From Kitasatospora sp. NBC_01250 (GTDB lineage: Bacteria > Actinomycetota > Actinomycetes > Streptomycetales > Streptomycetaceae): a stretch of DNA of 64,000 nucleotides. Where the stretch lies: assembly GCF_036226465.1 (NCBI RefSeq), contig NZ_CP108476.1, positions 7,068,001 to 7,132,000 of the forward strand, read 5' to 3'. Numbering within the stretch: position 1 is the stretch's first letter; each line of letters starts with the position of its first letter. Positions 59,264-64,000 of the stretch are shown piece by piece. The notes beneath the pieces were generated by a model, which was not told where the DNA came from, did not search any database, and saw nothing but the letters and a program-made list of their open reading frames with translations. Made by a program: the position numbers and the translations under genes.

Positions 59264-61654
59264 TCAGTACGCCTGTTCCGTGTGCTCCGCCAGGATCGCG
59301 CGCAGCCGGGTGGTGCGGGCGGCGGCCGGGCGCTCGGCGACGGCCTGGGCCAGCGCGGGGCCGGCGGCGTGCACCACGGACAGGTGGCGCTCGGCCCGGC
59401 TGAACGCCGTGTACACCCACTGACGGGTCAGCGCGGCGGCGGCGTCCTCGGGCAGCACCACGACCACGCCCGGCCAGCGCCGCCCGACGGCCTGATGGGC
59501 CGTCAGTGCCCAGCCGTGGCGCAGCCGGTCGACCTGGGTGGGCGGCAGCAGCAGTTCCTCGCCGTCGGCCAGGGCCAGCCGCAGCCCGGCGGCCTCGCCG
59601 CCGAGCACGGAGCCGGGGCGGTTCACCCCGGGCAGCGGGGAGTAGACCACCCGGTCACCGGGGTCGAAACCGGCGAACCGCCCGGGACCGGGGTTCAACT
59701 GGGCCTTGGCGGCGCTGTTGAGCGCGCGGGTGCCCGCCTCGCCGCCGTGGCCGGGGGTCAGCAGCACGGTCTGCTCGGCGGGAATGCCGAGCGCGCGCGG
59801 GATCGAGTCGGTGAGCAGCTGGACGGCGCGGTGGACGGCCTCGCCTGCGCCGCGCGCGGTGAGGATCACCACCTCCTTGTCCGGTGCCTCGACACTCTGC
59901 AGCTCACCGATGCCGATCCCGGAGACCAGCTCGCCGATCGGGCTCAGGTCAGGGGTGCGGGAGGCGACCACGGGGCAGGCCTTGGCGGCGAGCAGGTCGG
60001 CGAAGAGCCGGCCGGGACCGGCCGACCAGAGCTGGCCCGGGTCGCCGGACAGCACCAGCCGGGTGCCGTCCGCCAGCGCCTCCACCAGGGTGGCGGCCAG
60101 TTCGAGGTCGAGCAGCGGTGCGTCCTGGACGATCAACAGGTCGACGGCGAGCGAGCCGTCGTCGGCCCGGCCGGGAGCGTTGCCGACGGGGACGGCAGGG
60201 CCGGCGCCGCCCAGCAGTTCGGCCAGCGTCAGCGAAGGGGCGCTGCCGGTGGCCGTCCCGGCGGGCAGCAGCTCGGTCAGCGCGTCCCGGCCGTGCTCGC
60301 TCCAGGCGGCGGCCCAGGCCCGCAGCCCCAGGCCGCGCGCGGCGGCGAGCAGGGCGGCGAGTTCGGCGCGGGCGGCGGCGTCGCCGGTGTGCAGCACGAG
60401 CGGGTTCGCGGCGACGGCCCGCAGCAGGGCGGCGGCGGAGGACGACGGCGCGGCAGCGGCAGCGGCCTCCCACGCTTCGGCGGAGGGCCGCGCCGGGACG
60501 AGCTCACCAGCCGCGCCCTCGTCGACCGGCTCCTCGCCGGTCGCCCCTTCGCCGGCCGCCCCCTCGCCGGCTGCCTCTTCGCCGGTCGCCCCCTCGGCAG
60601 CGTCATCCCCACCAGCAGCCTCCGGCACGGGCGGCTCGAAGGTCGACATGATCCGGACCAGGCCGTCCGCCGCGCTGTCCTCGGCGAGCGCCAGGCGCTC
60701 CAGCGCGAGCAGCATTCGCACCGGAGGCTCCGCGTCCTCGGCGGCGGAGTGCGCGCCGGGGTCGGTCTCCTCCTCCTGAAAGGGCATCACCCGGCCGTCC
60801 AGCACGGCCTCCTGGAGCGCCTGCTCGGGTTCGGGCAGGCCGAGCTTGGCCAGCCCGGCCTGCAGTTCGTCCGCCTCCAGCGCGGAGTGGCCGCGGACGG
60901 CGGCCTGCTCCAGCAGCCAGACGGCCAGCGCCTGCCCCCGCCGCGGGTCGCCGGGGCCGGCCTGCTGGCCGAGCAGCGCGCGGGCGAAGCCGTCCGCCTG
61001 CTCGGGGCGTACCCCGGGAAGTGCGAGCAGCGCCCACGGGTCGGCGCGCAGGGCCTCGCCGGCGCCCTCGCCGAACGCGGTCAGGGCGGCCGACGCCAGC
61101 GCGGCGACGGCGGGCGCGGGAGCGCCGCCGGCCGTCAGCACCTCGCCGACGGCCCGCAGGGCAGCCGCCCGCGCCTCGTCGGAGGCAGCGACGGGAGCGG
61201 AACCAGCACCACCGGCGGCCCCGGACCCGGCGCCACCGCCGGAACCGGCCCCGTCACCGCTGCCGGCCCTGCCAGCACTCCCAGCTCCGCCGGCACCGCC
61301 CCCGATCGTCCGGATCGCCTCGGCCAGCGCGGCCACCTCCGCCGCCCGCCGCGCACCGCCGTCGGCCGCACCACCGTCGGCCCCGCCCCCCGCCTCAGCG
61401 CCCCCCGCCTCGGCGCCCGCCGCAGCCGGCACCGCCTCCGAACGCGGCTCGGGCACCGCCTCCACGCGCCCCTCGGCCCCCGCCACCGCGTCAGCCCCCG
61501 TCACCGCCCCGGCACCGGCCGCCTCGGCCCCCGCCACCCCGGGTGCCACCTCGGGCGCTGCCTCAGGTGCCGCCCCGGGCGCCGCCTCAGCTGCCGTCCG
61601 AGCCTCGGGCTCCGTCTCCTGCGGGCCCTCGCCCGGGTCCTGCGTCTGACTCAC
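59264..61654 (-). CDS. RecD-like helix-hairpin-helix protein with degenerate ATPase
   Basis: A 796-residue protein. The first ~130 residues are low-complexity Ala/Glu/Gly sequence. Next comes a helix-hairpin-helix-like segment (EALRADPWALLALPGVRPEQADGFAR, in outline) as in RecD2 helicases. The expected Walker A position reads PLVLHTGDAAARAEL with no GKS/T, and the Walker B equivalent is LLIVQDAPLLD. The C-terminal UvrD_C_2-like part is well kept (WALTAHQAVGRRWPGVVVVLP, WVYTAFSRAERHLSVVH). Helicase activity is therefore doubtful and a structural role in DNA repair is more likely. GTG 61654 overlaps the aldo/keto reductase stop (GTGA). Confidence 0.8.
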   Translation of the reverse strand: MSQTQDPGEGPQETEPEARTAAEAAPGAAPEAAPEVAPGVAGAEAAGAGAVTGADAVAGAEGRVEAVPEPRSEAVPAAAGAEAGGAEAGGGADGGAADGGARRAAEVAALAEAIRTIGGGAGGAGSAGRAGSGDGAGSGGGAGSGAAGGAGSAPVAASDEARAAALRAVGEVLTAGGAPAPAVAALASAALTAFGEGAGEALRADPWALLALPGVRPEQADGFARALLGQQAGPGDPRRGQALAVWLLEQAAVRGHSALEADELQAGLAKLGLPEPEQALQEAVLDGRVMPFQEEETDPGAHSAAEDAEPPVRMLLALERLALAEDSAADGLVRIMSTFEPPVPEAAGGDDAAEGATGEEAAGEGAAGEGATGEEPVDEGAAGELVPARPSAEAWEAAAAAAPSSSAAALLRAVAANPLVLHTGDAAARAELAALLAAARGLGLRAWAAAWSEHGRDALTELLPAGTATGSAPSLTLAELLGGAGPAVPVGNAPGRADDGSLAVDLLIVQDAPLLDLELAATLVEALADGTRLVLSGDPGQLWSAGPGRLFADLLAAKACPVVASRTPDLSPIGELVSGIGIGELQSVEAPDKEVVILTARGAGEAVHRAVQLLTDSIPRALGIPAEQTVLLTPGHGGEAGTRALNSAAKAQLNPGPGRFAGFDPGDRVVYSPLPGVNRPGSVLGGEAAGLRLALADGEELLLPPTQVDRLRHGWALTAHQAVGRRWPGVVVVLPEDAAAALTRQWVYTAFSRAERHLSVVHAAGPALAQAVAERPAAARTTRLRAILAEHTEQAY

Positions 61655-62631
61655 AGTTCGTTCCAGTCCTGATCAGGGTAGCGACGCACCGGCGCCGAGA
61701 TGTCGTCGAGCGCACCGCGGATCTCATCCGGAAGCGTAAGCGCCTCCACCGACAGCGCCGCCTGCAGCTGTGCCGCCGTGCGCGCGCCGACGATCGCGCT
61801 CGCGGTGCCGGGGCGATCGCGCACCCACGAGAGTGCCACCGCCAGCGGGCTGCTCGCCAGGCCGTCGGCCGCGGTGGCCACGGCGTCCACGATGCGCCGG
61901 CTGCGATCGCCGAGGTAGGGCTGCACGAAGCCGGCCAGGTAGGGCGAGGCACCCCGGGACTCCTGCGGGATGCCGTGCCGGTACTTGCCGGTCAGCACCC
62001 CGCGCCCCAGCGGCGAGGAGGCGAGCAGTCCGACGCCGGCGTCCATCGCGGCCGGCAGCACCTCGCGCTCGACGCCGCGCTGCAGCAGCGAGTACTCCAT
62101 CTGGGTGCTGGCCAGCGGCACCCGGCCCACGGCGCAGCGCTGCCAGGTCGCCGCCTTGGCGAGCTGCCAGCCGCTGTAGTTGCAGACGCCGACGTAGCGG
62201 GCCCGGCCGGAGCAGACGGCCAGGTCCAGTGCGTGCAGAGTCTCCTCGGCCGGGGTGCCCGGGTCGAACGCGTGCACCTGCCACAGGTCCACGTGATCGG
62301 TGCCCAGCCGGCGCAGCGAGGCGTCCAGCCCGGCGAGCAACTGTCCGCGCGAGGCGTCGAAGCGGCGCGTGGCGTCCGGCGCGCTGCCGGACTTGGTGGC
62401 GATCACCAGTTCGGAGCGCGGGATCAGACTGTCCGTCAGGCGGGAGAGCAGGTACTCGGCGCCGCCGTCGGCGTAGACGTCCGCGGTGTCGACGAGGGTG
62501 CCGCCGGCGTCCACGAACTCCTTCAACTGCTCGGCGGCCTCGTGCTCGTCGGTGTCCCGGCCCCAGGTCATGGTGCCCAGGCCCAGCCGCGAGACGCGCA
62601 GACCGGTGCGGCCGAGATGACGCTGCTCCAT
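61651..62631 (-). CDS. Aldo/keto reductase
   Basis: A 326-residue NADPH-dependent TIM-barrel oxidoreductase. Family signs are MEQRHLGRTGLRVSRLGLG at the start, FVDAGGTLVDTADVYADG with the catalytic Asp and Tyr, the active-site Lys in VIATKSG, DHVDLWQVHAFDP with the active-site His, VGVCNYSGWQ and the C-terminal AIVGARTAAQLQAAL cofactor segment. ATG 62631 begins the conserved N-terminus. It is translationally coupled to the downstream RecD-like gene, an arrangement I believe recurs in streptomycetes. Confidence 0.92.
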   Translation of the reverse strand: MEQRHLGRTGLRVSRLGLGTMTWGRDTDEHEAAEQLKEFVDAGGTLVDTADVYADGGAEYLLSRLTDSLIPRSELVIATKSGSAPDATRRFDASRGQLLAGLDASLRRLGTDHVDLWQVHAFDPGTPAEETLHALDLAVCSGRARYVGVCNYSGWQLAKAATWQRCAVGRVPLASTQMEYSLLQRGVEREVLPAAMDAGVGLLASSPLGRGVLTGKYRHGIPQESRGASPYLAGFVQPYLGDRSRRIVDAVATAADGLASSPLAVALSWVRDRPGTASAIVGARTAAQLQAALSVEALTLPDEIRGALDDISAPVRRYPDQDWNEL

Positions 62632-62960
62632 GGCAGGGTGACCCCCTCGATCGTGGTGTGAACGCCGCCGCCGCGCGCCGGTCCGCGGCGCTGGAAGCGC
62701 CTGCTCAAGGCGGCGGAAAGGACGGCGGACGGCGGCGGAAGGGACGGCGGAAGGCCGGCACTGCCGAGCGTAGTGGGCGGCCCGCGGCCCGCCGCGCAGA
62801 CCTGCCGGGCAACGCTCCCGGACCTGCAGAAACGGTGCGCCCAGGCCGGTGGCGCACGGCGCGCGCGATGTGACCCGCGCCACTACTACCGGTCAGTAGC
62901 AGGCCCTCGCCCACCCGGCTACCCTCGGCTCCAAACCCCCTCCCGAAAGGCGTGGCAGCT
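62632..62960. other. Divergent promoter spacer
   Basis: About 330 bases between the divergent aldo/keto reductase and LLM oxidoreductase genes. CTACTACCGGTCAGTAGC at 62884-62901 is a partial inverted repeat and a possible operator. Nothing else is evident. Confidence 0.45.
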
Positions 62961-64000
62961 ATGCGACTTGGCATCAACCTCGGTTACTGGGGACTCGGTC
63001 TGGACGCCGACAACATCGCCGTCGCCCAGGAGGCGGACCGCCTGGGCTACGCGGTCTGCTGGGCCGCCGAGGCGTACGGCTCGGACGCGGCCACCGTGCT
63101 CTCCTACGTCGCGGCGAAGACCGAGCGGATCGACGTCGGCTCGGCGATCTTCCAGATCCCGGCCCGCACCCCGGCGATGACCGCGATGACGGCTGCGACC
63201 CTGGACACCCTGTCCGGCGGGCGGTTCCGGCTCGGGCTCGGGGTCTCGGGGCCGCAGGTCTCCGAGGGCTGGTACGGCGTCAAGTTCGACAAGCCGCTCG
63301 CCCGCACCCGGGAGTACGTCGAGATCATCCGCAAGGCGATGGCGCGCGAGCGGCTCACCCACGAGGGCGCCAACTGGACGCTGCCGCTGCCCGGTGGCCC
63401 GGGCAAGGCGCTCAAGCTCACGGTGGTGCCGGTGCGCGAGCACATCCCGCTCTACATCGCGGCGATCGGCCCGAAGAACCTGGAGCTGACGGGCGAGATC
63501 GCCGACGGCTGGCTCGGCATCTTCTTCTCGCCCGAGCACGCCGCGGCCTCGCTCGACCCGTTGGCGGCGGGCCGGGCCAAGGCCGGGCTGACCCTGGAGG
63601 GCTTCGACCTCTGCCCCACGGTGCCGATCTCGGTCGGCGAGGACATCGCGGCGGCCGCCGACACCCAGCGCGACTACACCGCGCTCTACATCGGCGGCAT
63701 GGGCAGCAAGGACAAGAACTTCTACAACCAGCAGGCGCGGCGGATGGGCTTCGAGCAGGCCGCCGAGGAGATCCAGCGGCGCTATCTGACCGGTGACAAG
63801 GCGGGTGCCGCGGCGGCCGTGCCGCAGGAGCTGATCGACGCGACGGCGCTGCTGGGCACCAAGGAGCGGATCGCGGACCGGATGCAGGCCTACGCCGCGG
63901 CCGGTGTCACCACCCTCACCCTGTCCCCGGCGGGTTGGACGCTCGAGGAGCGGGTCGCGGCGCTGCGCACCGGCGTCGAGGCGCTGGAACTGGCCGGCCT
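62961..64000 (+). CDS. LLM-class F420-dependent oxidoreductase (runs off the window)
   Basis: At least 346 residues of a luciferase-like TIM-barrel oxidoreductase; the 3' end lies beyond the window. It begins MRLGINLGYWGLGLDADNI, then VCWAAEAYGSDAATVLSYVAAKT, GSAIFQIPARTPAMTAM, SGGRFRLGLGVSGPQVSEGWYG and IPLYIAAIGPKNLELTGEIADGW. The pattern matches the LLM F420-dependent group abundant in mycobacteria and streptomycetes (MER-like). It ends in ERVAALRTGVEALELAGL, close to the usual C-terminus, so only a few codons are probably missing. ATG 62961 is preceded by GAAAGG at longer than usual spacing. Confidence 0.9.
   Translation, partial: MRLGINLGYWGLGLDADNIAVAQEADRLGYAVCWAAEAYGSDAATVLSYVAAKTERIDVGSAIFQIPARTPAMTAMTAATLDTLSGGRFRLGLGVSGPQVSEGWYGVKFDKPLARTREYVEIIRKAMARERLTHEGANWTLPLPGGPGKALKLTVVPVREHIPLYIAAIGPKNLELTGEIADGWLGIFFSPEHAAASLDPLAAGRAKAGLTLEGFDLCPTVPISVGEDIAAAADTQRDYTALYIGGMGSKDKNFYNQQARRMGFEQAAEEIQRRYLTGDKAGAAAAVPQELIDATALLGTKERIADRMQAYAAAGVTTLTLSPAGWTLEERVAALRTGVEALELAG

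Overview
The window is very GC-rich, and its gene content points to a filamentous actinomycete of the Streptomyces/Kitasatospora group. It carries a short chaplin beside a long sortase-anchored chaplin, a Tat-exported flavin oxidase, an MmyB-type regulator with a DHA2-type MFS pump, LLM flavin oxidoreductases, and frequent GTG/TTG starts with four-base stop/start overlaps.

Layout. (1) 0.1-7 kb: an exported bicovalent-FAD oxidase, then a compact sugar cluster. The cluster encodes a non-hydrolysing UDP-GlcNAc 2-epimerase, a cupin protein, a cytoplasmic FG-GAP beta-propeller protein and an acyltransferase-3 membrane protein. The cupin and propeller pair resembles a split aldos-2-ulose dehydratase/isomerase. 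(2) 7-12.4 kb: an alpha/beta hydrolase, unknown protein and LLM oxidoreductase operon, an MFS exporter and a divergent MmyB-like regulator, with a matching sequence upstream of both minus-strand units. (3) 12.5-17.4 kb: a sulfotransferase divergent from cysC-cysD-cysN, which looks like a PAPS-forming sulfation cassette. (4) About 17.5-54.3 kb: a defence island ending at a tRNA-Leu(GAG) gene. It holds an Rhs remnant, an Mrr-like protein with McrB and McrC, remnants of a UvrD helicase and of an HTH-type N6-adenine methylase, an Rnl2-type RNA ligase, a large unknown protein, a pPIWI-RE operon, an HTH-methylase-HsdS-like fusion, a type I restriction-modification system (hsdM, hsdS, hsdR), a Ser/Thr kinase with TPR-like repeats and an AIPR-family nuclease. 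It closes with a nest of insertion sequences and the tail of a serine recombinase abutting the tRNA. (5) 54.3-64 kb: probably core chromosome, with an M20 peptidase, the two chaplins, two small conserved proteins, a degenerate RecD-like protein, an aldo/keto reductase and the start of an LLM/F420-type oxidoreductase.

The most notable system is the pPIWI-RE locus at 26.8-35.9 kb. The known three parts (PIWI-RE protein, DinG-type helicase, restriction-endonuclease-fold protein) are joined by an overlapping fourth gene for a RecB/Cas4-type nuclease with an iron-sulfur cysteine set. The operon is divergent from the methylase fusion. A 15-base sequence beside that methylase recurs with one mismatch upstream of the RNA ligase, whose downstream neighbour is a decayed relative of the same methylase, so these units may share control. 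All family assignments come from reading motifs by eye; no database search was run.
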